Assembly: GCA_022385805.1 (NCBI GenBank)
Contig: MU277675.1
Coordinates: 439,018-503,017, forward strand
DNA: 64,000 nt
DNA from: Pilatotrama ljubarskyi
Taxonomy: Eukaryota > Basidiomycota > Agaricomycetes > Polyporales > Polyporaceae
Direction: 5' to 3'
Part shown: in pieces, positions 1 through 11,267 of the stretch
Layout: every line of letters begins with the position of its first letter
Numbering within the stretch: the stretch's first letter is position 1
Program-made: the position numbers and the translations under genes
The notes under the pieces: generated by a model
Seen by the model: the letters and a program-made list of their open reading frames with translations, nothing else
What the model was told of the DNA's origin: nothing
Database searches by the model: none

Positions 1-2078
1 GCTACAATGTCGCAGATGAGAACGTCGTCTAGTGAGCGCAGATTGTACTCTGCATACCAATAGTCTGTGTTATGGCCATGGTAGCACCGAAGCCGACAAG
101 CTGTACGGCGACGAAGAGCAGGATCCTAGATTTCCGCACTCGCCGTAACGGCTCGTCTGCGGGCGTGAGGGCTTTGTCGCGGAAGAAGTACAGGATCTTG
201 CGGGTGATGCCGTTGCCTTGTAGCGCATCCATGCCCATGTACCAACTACGCTCCAATTAGTACCCACGCTCGACAGATGAGGAGGTCAGCATCACTCACA
301 AGAGTCCTGCCAAGACCCCTCGCGGGATGAGGTTCAACACGTGCAGGAATGGACCGGTAAGGAGCACCAAGCAGAGAGAACCCTGGGCGAGGTTCGAAAC
401 GCGTTGCTCCACGACTGCGATTGGGACTTCGTGCCGACGAGCGTCGCCCTCGCCATCGCGAGCCTGTGTGGGGTCCGGTTCGAGCAGTTCATCGGTGCGG
501 GGTGCATGTATGCGCGAGCGCGTCCGCGTGATGGCATCGCCGTCGTCTTGCCGGCTCCGCTCCGCCGCTTCGAACTTCTCATCCCGGGGAGTGTCAGCGC
601 GAGTGGGCACTGCTGTAACGTTGGCGACGCCGGGCGTGGCACCCTCTTCGATGTCAAGCTTCTTGGGGTGCCCCATGACAAGCAGCGATGTGGTGTGAAT
701 CGGGGCTTGCGGGATCAACCCGTTCGGGGCCGGAACACCAAGCAGGCCAGCGATGAAAGTCGTCACTCCGAGGAGGAAGAAGTCGTAATGGAATCCTGGA
801 GGTTTGCGCAGCGGGAACTCCGTGCCTTGTGCCATCAAAGACTAAATGCGCTCGTATCAGTTTGCCAGGGGGCTCACCCACAAGTCCAGAACCTACCGAG
901 ACATTGTGGTCAAAGAAGAACAGCACCCAAAGTGCAAATCCAAATGGGAAGGCGATTCCGACCCACTTGGCATCCAACTCCCAGAAGCGTACGAGCCACG
1001 GACGGTCACCAGCGGGCATGAATGCATGTCCGGTCGGGAGAGTAGTCGGGTTGGCCGCGTTGAAGCGCCCCCAGTACGCCATTGCGGAGGAGGCTACAAG
1101 GGAGATAGGCATTCCGTAGTCTGCAAGGAAGCGGCGGACATGTCGGTGGAAGTATGCGGATTGTGAGAGGGTGCGGAAGAGAAACGCCGTGACGGTCATG
1201 AGCAGCGCGAGGATGACGCCAACAAAGGCACCGTCTATGGTGGCTGTGGAGGACTCGGACGAGGGGATGGGAGGTGTAGAACTGCCATTTGAAGGGAATT
1301 GGCGTGTGATGACTTGGACGCCATATTGGAGGTATACCCAGGATACGTAGAAGCCAAAGGTGTCGCATGAGAACAAAGTGACGTATTGAAGGAAGTTGCA
1401 CCCTAGAGGAGCCGTCAGCCCAGGCGTCTTTATGCATATAATGCGCATGAGAAAGAACTTACAGTTCAGGGCGGCAGTGATCCAATGTAGAATTGCGCCC
1501 CATAGGTACACCCATCCAACAAATTGGAGGTAATCCGGTGCGTCAGGCTGACGCTCTATGATGTCGAATATTGTTTTGTTCAGTACGGTGATAGGACCAG
1601 TGACACCTGCGATGCAGAGAGGTTGCGCTCCGAAGATGGAGAAGATGAAGGCAGCCATGAAGGAGGACAACAGTACTTCTGCGACACCGTACTGCTGTGT
1701 CGTTTCTATAAGATCTAAGGAGAATGCGATGCCCGGTAGAACGCTGCAGGAGTCTTGTGTGAGGAGTTGTTCTGAAACAAGAGTTGAGCTCCATCACACG
1801 TACTTCGCGAAGAATATTAGAACTATGGCCGGCACCACTCGATAGTTCCAAGCATCCGACCAGTCGCTCGCGTAGTACGGGGCGCGAGCCTTGATGTCTC
1901 GAAGGATGCCACAACCAATAGACGTCGGAACCCACGCAGGGAGAGTCCGTTCCGCCCGATAGAGTGTTGCAGAGGGGGAACGCGATATGGACGCGGGAGT
2001 AACGGGAGGACGTGCTCCTGCCATCCCGAGGTCTTCCTGGGCGGAATTCATGGGTCGTGATGCTTCGTCGTCAGCCAT
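1..2078 (-). CDS. BOR1-like anion/borate transporter (SLC4 family), 3' end outside window
   Basis: Multi-pass plasma-membrane transporter of the SLC4/HCO3-transporter family; fungal members such as yeast Bor1 export borate. The start at 2078 opens a hydrophilic N-terminus (MADDEASRPM), then the family region with FGAQPLCIAGVTGPITVL just before a further membrane helix, several more hydrophobic segments, and a C-terminal part containing GNGITRKILYFFRDKAL. I place intron 1 at 1744-1803 (GTACGT donor, GCAG acceptor), which joins FFA to NVLPGIAF in frame. Further introns lie near 1385-1460, 840-900 and 240-300, and another begins near 55 and runs to the left edge. The end of the gene is missing because of the window boundary, not because of a break. 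It is divergent from the hydrolase at 2500. Substrate (borate or bicarbonate) cannot be decided from sequence. Confidence 0.88.
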
Positions 2079-2499
2079 GCTTGGATTTTTGCTGGATTGA
2101 TTCTAAGAGGCTCGTGAAACAGACGCTATAGCCAGGTATTGAGCTTCAAGGGTATAGTGGACGGGCTGCACCGTCACAAGCCATGTCAGGACGCACTGAA
2201 CTTCGGGTGAACAATACAGTGTACTCGCCTCTTATAGTCTACTTCGGAAAACCTCCCATGAGCGTCCTCAACCAGAAGCACGACGAGGTGACGCCGTGGT
2301 CGACGTCGTGAACGACGAAAAGCCTGTAGGCGGTGCGGTAAATCATAGCTAAAGTTCCCCACATCGTCGGAGCGCCCATCTCAGCCGCTCTCCCCTCGGC
2401 GCTCGGCATCGTCCCGAACGCCGGACCCCGCCTAAGTACGAAGAGGCGATGCTGTCTTCGGGCTGCCCACCGTCGTTCACAGCGAGCACGTAGCGGATC
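2079..2499. promoter_or_regulatory. Shared divergent promoter region
   Basis: These 421 bases separate the start codons of the BOR1-like transporter (minus) and the ABHD12-like hydrolase (plus) and must contain both promoters. I see no clear TATA box and no convincing ORF. The assignment rests on position only. Confidence 0.5.
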
Positions 2500-3907
2500 A
2501 TGTCAACGAAGCCCGAAGACCGACCCCCGAAATCCGGGAGAGCCGGCGGGCTCTGGGCAAAGTTGCACAAGTTCGCCTACTTCACCAGCTTCCTCTATGC
2601 CTGCATCATCCTCCTGCTGGCTACGCCGTTCTTCCAGCGACAGTGAGAGTCCGTCCTCGTCGCTGCCGGTTCTCCATGTTCTGAGCTTGACCGGGATGTA
2701 AGCGCGCTGTACCAACATGCGTTTAAGATACCATGGGGAGCCAAGTTCCACTTGCCGGAGAAGTATGGCCTCGCACGTACGTCCTCGCAACATCGACACC
2801 TCCAGTATGCTCGCTGACATGCAATCGACGGCGACACAGCCGGAAAGACATTGAACTTCAAGCTCACAACATCGGATAACGTGACCATCGGGGCTTGGTT
2901 CGTTCTGTCGGAACCTTTCTATCAATCCCTCCGTACCAGCTCCTCTACCCCGCTTGAGCAACCCTCCCTCAAGACCGTACAGGAGTCCCTGCGAGCGAGC
3001 CCTACAATCCTCTATTTCCATGGCAACGCAGCGACGCGCGCGGCTCCGCTCCGTCTACAACACTACTCGTCTTTCACCTCACGCCTCCGCGTGAATGTGC
3101 TCGTGATCGACTACAGAGGCTTCGCGGATAGCGAAGGCATTCCGTCCGAACCCGGGCTTACAGAGGACGCGAAGACTGCATGGCGCTGGGTCCTAGAGAA
3201 AGGGGCGAAACCAGAAGACGTCATGCTCGTCGGCCATAGCCTTGGGACAGGAGTGACATCGAGACTCGCGACGTGGCTTGCACAGGAAGGCGTCAAACCG
3301 CGCGGTGTGGCGCTACTTGCGCCTTTCACCAGTCTGGCCAGTCTCGTGGAGACGTACGACCTGGGAGGAGTCCCCATCTTGCAACCGCTCCAGAGCTTCG
3401 CCATCGGACGGAGTATGTACCGGTCTGCGTTTGTGTTGCTGAACATAGGACTGATCGTTTCTTTCTCCCATAGAGCTCATGAAGAAGCTTATCCAGCACC
3501 ACTTCGATACGCTCTCCGTCGTTCAGGATATCAACGTACCGCTCCTGATCGCTCATAGCCAAAACGACATTGACATCCCGCACTCTCACTCCCGCACTCT
3601 CCTCGACGTTCTGTTGGACCCTCACCTCCCAGCGCCTCCCGTCTCTTTCCCTGCGACACCCGACCAAATCTTGAGCCGAGAGGATTACGCCGCATACGTG
3701 GAGGCCCAGAAGCAGCGCCGCGCGAGGAGAAGCGAGCTTGTGCGGAAGGTGGAGATGCCGACCTTCGGCACTATCGAGGAGTTCAACGGCACCGCTGGGA
3801 AGGTAGTCTACGTCGAGACGTTCTGGGGCGCTCACAACGACGTAGGTCTGCAAGAAGGTGTGCAAGACGTCATTGCTAGTACGTTCAGACTGGGCCCTCT
3901 TATATAG
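2500..3907 (+). CDS. ABHD12-like alpha/beta-hydrolase, membrane-anchored
   Basis: Serine hydrolase of the ABHD12/BEM46-type group, whose studied animal members hydrolyse lysophospholipids or monoacylglycerols at membranes. The start at 2500 gives a short basic N-terminus and one membrane segment (YFTSFLYACIILLLATPFF). Introns fit at 2643-2702, 2777-2839 and 3413-3473, all with GT donors and phases that keep the frame. The hydrolase core shows the oxyanion-side HGNAATR, the nucleophile elbow GHSLGTG, an Asp in HSQNDIDIPH and a His in WGAHNDVG, so the catalytic triad looks complete. The acceptor at 2702 reads TAAG rather than a pyrimidine-AG, the weakest junction. The lipid substrate is inferred from family only. 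Confidence 0.88.
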
Positions 3908-4384
3908 TGTCTGGTTAATCGCTCTCTTTGACTCTTGTAGAGTGGGTATTTTCCTACTTCACGCTCGTACGCTATGTGTGAAGGCAGGCGTCCTCACTTA
4001 TGCATTAATAACACCATATCATAATGGACACCACTAACACGATGCTTCGTGGCGCTTGAATTCGCGGTTTCGTACCGAGACATGTGGCAAACATTGGCGG
4101 CGTTTGCAGTCTTACCATCGGACCACCGTTGGTCATATCACCCCGGCGCCTCAGCGGATACACCTCAGTTGGTGATTCGTATGCATATCTTGCATCTTGC
4201 GCCACTGATCCCCCGCTCCATATGATAGTGCCAACTCTGTGCCACAACGCGAGCACCCTGCGGGGGTACATGTTGGTACACGCCGCTCATGAAACCCACC
4301 GATATGCAACGTTCCGCGCGTCTTATTGTTCGAGGACACTTCCGACGCTACACAAGGATGATCCTTGTGCCACATACCCCCTGA

Positions 4385-4390
4385 CATAAA
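4385..4390 (+). promoter_or_regulatory. TATA-like box of the first cysteine-motif gene
   Basis: CATAAAGAGG lies 82 bases before the start at 4467. The paralogue has TATAAAGAGG 83 bases before its start at 7690. The shared sequence and spacing support both boxes and both start codons. The rest of 3908-4466 shows no supportable gene. Confidence 0.55.
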
Positions 4391-4466
4391 GAGGAGCACG
4401 GTTACTACCCTGCGCCCCATTCGTATCGTCTTCCAGCAACCTCGTCACTCGAACGCGTACTTCCAC

Positions 4467-6382
4467 ATGAATCCCTGGGACTCAGTGTACGAAGCTCACA
4501 CTCTTAACCGCAACAAGTCTCGCCGTGATGGTAGGCCTCCGAAAGCCGACGACCATGACCCTCGTCGTGGTCGAAGCTTGGCTGGGCTCGACGACGAACG
4601 TGTGCGACGAGGCTCGGTCGAGGACACAGTACGTGCACGTTGACACCTATCCGTGCCGCCGCAAAGCTAACGTAGAAGGTGAACCAGAACAAAAACAGTG
4701 CATCCTCGAACGCTCTTGTGCCGCCGACTCAAGCCAATCGCCGCTACACTCTCCTTCCCACCCCTCTTGTCCATCCAACGAACAATGTGACCGTGGTGGT
4801 AAACGTCTTCGACAAGGAAGGCGCAAAACAGGTACTTAACACCTTGCCCAACATCGTCAGCTCCTCGCATCCCGGCGCTGCAAGCCACAGGCTCAGTGGC
4901 GTTCCCACCATCCCGCGTACCGTTATGAGCTATCCCATACCGCGCTATTCAGACCGTCCTGCATACTATCCACGAGCCCCTTCGCCTCCATGGAAGCATA
5001 ACGGGAAGCGGAAGTACGAGTGCACGGTACCCTCAGGCTCGGACGATGCGAAGCGCCGGAGGGAGGAAAGGATCGTGGAGGTAGCCGAGGATGAGGATGA
5101 GGAAATCCCTCCTGTCCAGCGGTGGCACACCCAGGCAAATCCCTCCGGCTGGTCTCCTCCGTCTAGGGAGGACGTCTCGGCAGGCGAAGGAGCTTGGGTA
5201 TCTCCCTCGAGCGCCCGCAAACGCGAGCCGCGAAAACACGCGACATCGGAGGTGGCGCGTCGCGATGGGGAGGAAGTCGAGTATCTCTACAGGCAAGGTA
5301 TGTATACCTCTCCTCGTCGTCAGCTAAAGTCATCTCACCATTGGGATATTTGCATAGCTGCAGTGCATCCTGAGAGCGCAGATCAGCGCGTCCAAGACTG
5401 GGTTACGACTGATTCCAGCTTTCGAGCGAGACCAGCTCCGACGCCGGTGCGAGGTTCGAACGGCATGCAAGGCTACGAAATACCCTCCCCGCCCTCGTCT
5501 GAACGTCGCGTGGCCTCACGCTCTGCCCGGTCGCATCGCTACTCCGGTGCAGAGGCTCTGCAGGCCGAAAGCGGCCAGCGTCACGAAGCGCCCGATGTTC
5601 CACGCTCGCGCCCGGTCTCTCGAACGCACAATTGCTCTGGCGATGCTCAGGATCACTCGGAGATTAGACGAACACCTGAAAGGCTCGCTGCGGATAGATT
5701 CCGAGGTCAGGAGTCCTCGCAACAACTTCGTCATGAGGAGCATGCCGTGGCGCTCCCTACCCCTCGCACCTCCGCGTCCATTAGGGGTCAGGCTTGTTCA
5801 CGCTCACCTAACTTTTGGTGCCTTCCTGTTAGAAAAGAAGGGACAGGGAACTCAGCCAACAGGAACAGGCCGAAGGCACGACTGCCCTCCGTTCCAGAGT
5901 CCCAGACAACTCCAACAAACGAGCACCGTGCGGGACGGAACCGACTCGCTTCGAGACTGCCGCACGGTAGAGTCTTCTGCAGTTTCTGCAAGTACTGCTA
6001 TCCTAATTTAAAGCACCTCCCGGACGATATTGGTGAACATCTGAGGAGCGGGTGTTCGGAGTTCAACCAGAGCACCGGGTACCGCTCGGGACTCGAGAAG
6101 GGATGGCCTCACGCAGACATATGCGACTGGGCCCTGAACCGCGACAAGACCATTATCGTCGAGGTGTTCTGCCGCAACGATGCCGGCTATCTCGCTAAAG
6201 CTATCGAACAGAAGCTGACACCCAACAACATCGAGATGAAGCTGACCAGTCGGGGCGCGCATCTCTGCAAGAATAAGGACTGTGCTTGCTGTCCCGACCT
6301 CCCGCTTATCGACGACTACCTGAAGACTTTCGTTATAGGAGAGGCGAGCCGCTCATTCGGGTTGCATCCCGTGAGTAACTGA
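4467..6382 (+). CDS. Lineage-specific protein with C-terminal cysteine cluster (paralogue 1)
   Basis: Function not recognised. Exon 1 (4467-4628) starts MNPWDSVYEAH; an intron at 4629-4675 (GTACGT to GTAG) joins in phase 0 to a long exon, about 622 residues in all. A further 60-base intron at 5297-5356 is possible but not needed for an open frame. Residues up to about 430 are Ser/Pro/Arg-rich and look disordered. The last 150 are compact: FCSFCKYC, then HLPDDIGEHLRSGC, an alpha/beta-like stretch (TIIVEVFCRND), and a final HLCKNKDCACCPDLPL. The cysteine/histidine spacing suggests metal binding. The same layout occurs in the gene at 7690, so this is a duplicated family. A canonical donor (GTGAGT) overlaps the last codons, so the true end could differ. 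Confidence 0.6.
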
Positions 6383-7606
6383 GAGCGGCCGGAGGCTTGA
6401 AAGTTTTGACGGTAGTATACGGCTGGGAGTGCCCTGCTGATCGAGCAATGGGGCGATCCCTGGCCTACGTATGCTAGCACGCGTATTCGGCTGTGTCCTG
6501 TATTTCCCCCATATATGCGTGACAAGCGTTCCGGATGCAATATGTACTTAGGCAGTAGGGTCTATCTAACTACCCTCAGGTGAACCAGTTACATGACTCC
6601 AGAAGATCTGAGATTGATTGAAACAAGCTAAGAGGGCCCTTGCGCCGAGCTTTCTGAACTGAATATCTGAAAACTCGCTTGGCACGACGAGCCCGCGAGG
6701 CAGGAGAGTCGGTGCCAGCCCCTCCTGGGAGAGGGACATGTGGCGATCGTCGCCGAAAGATGAGGAAGGCAGATACACCGCGTTCCCATTTTGGCATGTG
6801 CAAACACGTGGCGGGCGCTACCCCGTTGCACAGCATCAACAAGCTAACGCTCGAATAGGCAGGGCAGTTGCCTTTCGCAGCATTTGTTTTGAACTCGAGT
6901 CGAGAACAGCCATCGCGGACCTTTTTCTCGTCGGTATGTCACGGGCGCCGTGATTGCAGCCCACGAGAGGACGCTGAGTCGACAATTTACTGGCAGAACT
7001 GCGTCGACAGCTGATTGTAGGCCTTTTGTGCGTTGCGAAGGTCAGTCAGCGCGCGGGTGCCAGTGGGCCGCTGGCACACCATCATGATACCAGATGGGCA
7101 ATTCATCATAACAGGACAAGCAAACGAGTCTCACATGGGTGTGCGCGTGAGTATGTGCATTTCCGTCGATGTGTTATCTTTCCAACGCGAGAAGGGCTTC
7201 AAGTGATTTTTCGGCTGCTTTTTCCGAGCATCGTCCATCCGAGTCATCAACGACAAATCGGCACAGCAACTCGATTCCGCCTGGTGCCAGGCATCCCATT
7301 ACGCAGTCTCTGCAACTCCTTTAATGGCAGTCCAGTTGTATCTCCCCACATGACATCTCAGAGGCTGTACGAGGTTAGTATCCGCTCTCCGCAGTCATCT
7401 TCCCCCTCGGCAGTGTTCTCAGCTTATTCAACTTGTGGGCCTCACGCCCACTCACCCCTACACCGCCGCATTCACACTTTTGAGGCAGTGATCTCTGATG
7501 TCGTCTTTACCAGATGAGATGTCCTTTGCCCACACTCTTTCCTCAGGGCAACGACATACGGCGGCGCTTCAGGCGCTACGGTCAATCATACGAGGATGGA
7601 GGGAGG
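6383..7606. other. Intergenic, nothing identified
   Basis: About 1.2 kb between the two paralogous genes. Only short ORFs without splice support were found. It presumably includes the terminator of the upstream gene and upstream promoter elements of the downstream one. Confidence 0.5.
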
Positions 7607-7612
7607 TATAAA
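7607..7612 (+). promoter_or_regulatory. TATA box of the second cysteine-motif gene
   Basis: TATAAAGAGGG, 83 bases before the ATG at 7690, followed by a C/A-rich leader typical of highly expressed fungal genes. It matches the box at 4385 in core sequence and spacing. Confidence 0.7.
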
Positions 7613-7689
7613 GAGGGCCCGCCACAACTCGCCACAACCACAGCACTCAGCTTCTCATCGCACCCCACTGTACAACACCACTTGCCGTC

Positions 7690-9909
7690 ATGAATTCTCA
7701 GTACACAGATTCGACGTACCAGAATCTCCTCAGCCTCTACACTCATGCGTCCGAGCCTCCTCCTGAAGGCGACGGCGCTCATCCGTTTTTGTCTGACGGG
7801 GTCACTCACGACAACCAGCATGAACAATTCGTATGTTTCTCATTGTACATAGCCGTCCGCTATCTGACATGAAGTAGGTTTCCCACTTTGCGCTCTCCCA
7901 GCCGTCCTGGCCGAATGACTTCCCTGCTTCTCCTCCGATCATACATTATCCGGCTCTGGCAGGGCGGCGGCTATCCCAATACCAACCGCCGCAGCCTTGT
8001 ATTTCTCCTTACGCGCTGTCTGCCGGCCGCGATTCCGACTCGGAGACCTCCTTCAGGCAGACTGCCAGTGGTGACGCGCCTGGCGAGGCACGCGGTTCAT
8101 CTCCCGACCGTGACAACGAACCGGCTCAGCCCACTGGTGACTCGCGAACTCTCTGCCCGTCAGAATCTACACGCCCGAAGAGACTTCGCGAGATGTCCCC
8201 TGGCCCGACGGTGGATCGTAAGAGGGGCAAACTGCAGGACTACGAGGAGCCTGAGAGCATGTTCGAGTCCGCGGGCAGGATGGGGGGCCATCGAGGCCGG
8301 TCGACCCTCCCAACGGGTTTCGTCGCGATCACTGTCCCATCTCTATCTCCAGCCCCAGTCCCTCCATCGCATCGTCGCGGCAAGACTCGCAAGCGTAGGG
8401 CTCCCAATGGGAACGCGCGCTCTGGCACACACGGCGGCGGAGCTTCCATCCTTAGGACAACTCTTCTTCCAAAGACCACGGGACAAGCAATCGCCACGAG
8501 TCCTTCGATTGAGCTCTCGACTCCTGCTCACGTGCAAGGTTTGTCGTTGATGTGCGCCTTCCTGATGCCAACGTTCACCTTGATCTTGTGCAGCTACCGA
8601 ATTGGCAGGCTATTCATTTCTGCCCTCCAGGAGCTCCTCTGCAGAGGTGGACGGGCTGTTACAGGCCGCCATTGAAGACACCTCTCCAACTACGCCGTCG
8701 TCTGTGCCCAGGACGACATTCGTAACTCCCGCCACCGCTCTTCCCTCGCCCCCTCCCACCATAGTCGACGCGGCGCTTATGCCTCCCTCGTTTGTTCTCC
8801 CGAGGCGGAGCGGCCGCCGGTCAGCTGTCGCACCCGTCATCTCCGACGTGGATCGCTCCGATGCTGAGGACATGCCTCGAGCTTCCGGGGCTTCGACGAA
8901 CGTCGCGAGCACAGGAGGCGACATGTATGTAATCGGTGGCCCAGGTCCTCGCAAGGCTGCGCTCAAGGCCAGGGTGCAGATCGCTGCACAGACCAGCGCG
9001 ATGTCTTCTCGTAGCTCGCCGCGCGTATCTACCGCCACGGGCTCTAGCTCCGGGAAGCGGCGTCGCGCAGAGACGTCTTCCGACGAGGAGCGCGACTTCA
9101 CCGCGGACGAAGAGCCTCCAAAGAAGAAACGGACGCGGAAGTCTTCGGGGCGTCGGCCTCGCCGCGGTAGTGGCAGATTGTCCGAGCTTACATATAGCCG
9201 AGGCTCGCGGAAGCTCACCTACTCGCGAGCTGCGGACTACACGCGGTTCGCATGCAGCAAGCTCTATCGAGACAGTGTTCAATGCTCGTTTTGTGACCAG
9301 GAGGAAGTTGCACCAAAAGACAGGCGGCGCGTATCACGTCTCCCGGATACGGCGTACAGGCACCTCAGATATCGCTGCGAGGTTTTCAGAACCAGCGATT
9401 ACCGCCGCATTCTGAAGATGAAACTGTTGAGGACGAAGGAGGCACCGGTGCCGTGCGGCGCCGGTGACGAAGAGAACAGGACCATGGAGGAGAGCGGGGC
9501 GAAAGAAGGCGATGTGGAAGTGGAGGATGTGAAGGAGGAGGTTGCGACCTCAGCGACGGCTGAGGAGATTCGGCTGGATGAATTGCTCTGCACAGAAGCG
9601 GTGAAGAATGGCATGATGGTCGTCCGGGTACCCTGCCTCAAGAGTCAAGAATTCACTTTGCGCGCCACAGCGGCCGGAGTGAAGCCGGAGAAGGTTGAAC
9701 ATATACTGACGACATACGGCACTCCGTACAAACTCCATAGCTGCACCTGCTGCCCTTACCCGCTATACTCGAGCTACGAGCCGAAAGAGTTCCTGGAGGA
9801 TAAAACCCGGGCGCTTCTCGAAGCTCTCGAAGGCGAGGGCGAGGACAAGAGCGAGGACAACGACGAGATCGACGGCCAGCACGAGGGCGAGTACGAGAGC
9901 GAGGACTAG
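7690..9909 (+). CDS. Lineage-specific protein with C-terminal cysteine cluster (paralogue 2)
   Basis: Function not recognised. Three exons fit exactly: 7690-7830, 7878-8538 and 8594-9909, giving 705 residues in one frame. The N-terminus (MNSQYTDSTYQN) resembles that of the gene at 4467. The middle is disordered, with basic clusters such as PPKKKRTRKSSGRRPRRGS that could be nuclear localisation signals. The C-terminal domain has QCSFCDQEE, then LPDTAYRHLRYRCEVFRTSDYR, an acidic Glu-rich insert of about 40 residues, VVRVPC and a final LHSCTCCPYPL. Cysteine order and the YG.PYKLH/RGAHLC element align with paralogue 1. A nuclear, metal-binding protein is an inference. The acidic tail (EDKSEDNDE) is unique to this copy. 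Confidence 0.7.
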
Positions 9910-10019
9910 GGAGATGAACCTCACTTAGCGTCACGGGGGCGGTGAACAACCCTTTTATTGAATGCTCCATGTACGTGCCTTCCGCAGAACCACGCACCCG
10001 CAAATCCATTCAGTCTTCC

Positions 10020-10048
10020 AGAGATACTGGAGATACTGGAGATACTCC
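10020..10048. repeat. Three tandem copies of a 10-base unit
   Basis: AGATACTGG repeats with a 10-base period (two perfect copies and one ending ACTCC). It lies between the end of paralogue 2 and the interrupted F-box gene. It is too short to mean much. Confidence 0.7.
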
Positions 10049-10342
10049 AAACTTCTGTAAGGGACGGAAGGACTCTGCAGATATCAGGCGACTGATCGTA
10101 CTCTGACTACCTCTTGCAGCTGAGGGACGAGGTGAGTTTTCACCTTCATGGAGTCACAACAAAAGTTCCGTTCAAGGTCACTACGAACAAGGATTCAGGA
10201 GTTCAGATTTCCTACATAGGTGACGCTGCCAGAAGCTCGGTTGTGGGCATCAACGATCACCTGCTTTACCTCAGAATGAGCGGGGCTAGCACGCCGGGCG
10301 ACCGACACACGAAGTGAGCTCACCGGTCCTCGGGCCCACCTC

Positions 10343-10496
10343 TTAGCACTTCAGCTGTCCTCGTGCATCTAAAGTAGGAAAGCGATGACGAATGAGCGAC
10401 CGCCACACTGCAGACTGCGGACCGGCGGAACCGCCCCGGGATCGCCAGGTCAGAGGTGTGAGTACGACACTTTCGAGAGAGGGGTATGCACTGCCA
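10343..10496 (-). pseudogene. F-box gene, 3' part, cut off by the Plavaka insertion
   Basis: Read on the minus strand from the transposon edge, this stretch continues the reading frame that stops at the other edge (18038). The last residues before the element are ELERILCGT and the first after it are GSAYPSLESVVLTPL, ending FPTLDARGQLKC and a stop at 10343-10345. Removing one of the two CA bases flanking the element makes the two parts contiguous in frame. The end fits the C-terminus of basidiomycete F-box/leucine-rich proteins. It has no promoter or start of its own here. Confidence 0.8.
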
Positions 10497-10532
10497 CATC
10501 AGGAAAAACCTCCCGCCGTAATTAGCTATAAT
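10497..10532 (+). repeat. Left terminal inverted repeat of the Plavaka element
   Basis: Begins CATCAGGAAAAACCTCCCG and matches the reverse complement of 18002-18037 at 34 of 36 positions (differences at offsets 25 and 31). Confidence 0.95.
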
Positions 10533-10732
10533 GAATGCTCGTGAGCGATATTGAGGACGATTATGGGTTTAGAAATAATTCGGGAAGTCCTGAAATAACG
10601 AGCGGCGAGTATGAACCCTGAGACGGCATGAGGCACATCAAGATGCGAATGAGAGACGGTCGTCGATACCATCTATTCTAGCTAATTGGGCGATCTTAGC
10701 ACTCGTTTATTCTTACTTAGGATACGACGAGG

Positions 10733-11115
10733 ACTAGCATATGCCGACGAAGCAATAGATTGGGACGCGCGGGCGGATTACTGGCGCTAGTACATACTAC
10801 ACGATGGGTATATGCTAGTATGGCAGAGCTACGCATGGTTTTGGACGCTCTAGACATGGAACTATGGGTATGATCGTTGAAGCGGGCGCACGGAGTGATG
10901 GCATGTAAGGACAGGGGCGGCCACCAGCGGGGCAGTGACGAGACTGGACTGTAACGACAGGATGACGTGGGGTGTACGTCGGGAGGGGGGTTGCACGAAC
11001 GAGAGAGAGCCAGAGACTCGGAGTGCTGCAGCTAGGGTTGGGGTTAACGAGGAGCTGGAGCGAGGACATTCGCGGGGGTGCTAGGTAAGAGAGCCGGAGA
11101 AAAGATGCTAGTATG
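10733..11115. repeat. Subterminal GCTAGTA repeats in the left end of Plavaka
   Basis: GCTAGTA-type motifs occur at about 10733-10743 (inverted), 10786-10792, 10813-10819 and 11107-11113, three of them within ATGCTAGTATG-like contexts. They fall in the otherwise gene-free 10533-11267 subterminal region. Subterminal repeats are common transposase-binding sites in CACTA-type elements; that role is inference. I did not find them in the short right subterminal region. Confidence 0.45.
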
Positions 11116-11267
11116 ACCCATGACACGGTTGGTCGGGAACGAGAACGATACCGAGACGATGGATGTGGAGAACATTCGGAGAATCACTGAAGGACGGAGT
11201 GAGAGAGCTGTTCACCTCGTGTGGACCTGCCTGTTCGGAGCGGCTTACCTCCATAGGCGTGAGGGAC

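Noticed and set aside
296..1021. Long ORFs on both strands (180 and 226 residues) over the transporter gene
   Set aside because: They are other-frame or antisense readings of the BOR1-like transporter exons and show no domain.
5297..5356. Intron within paralogue 1 (GTATGT to CATAG, 60 bases)
   Set aside because: Splice signals are good, but the length is a multiple of three and the frame is open either way, so I left it as an optional intron and not a separate feature.
8610..9282. Antisense ORFs of 202 and 153 residues
   Set aside because: They mirror the GC-rich Ser/Arg coding exon of paralogue 2; no splice or promoter support.
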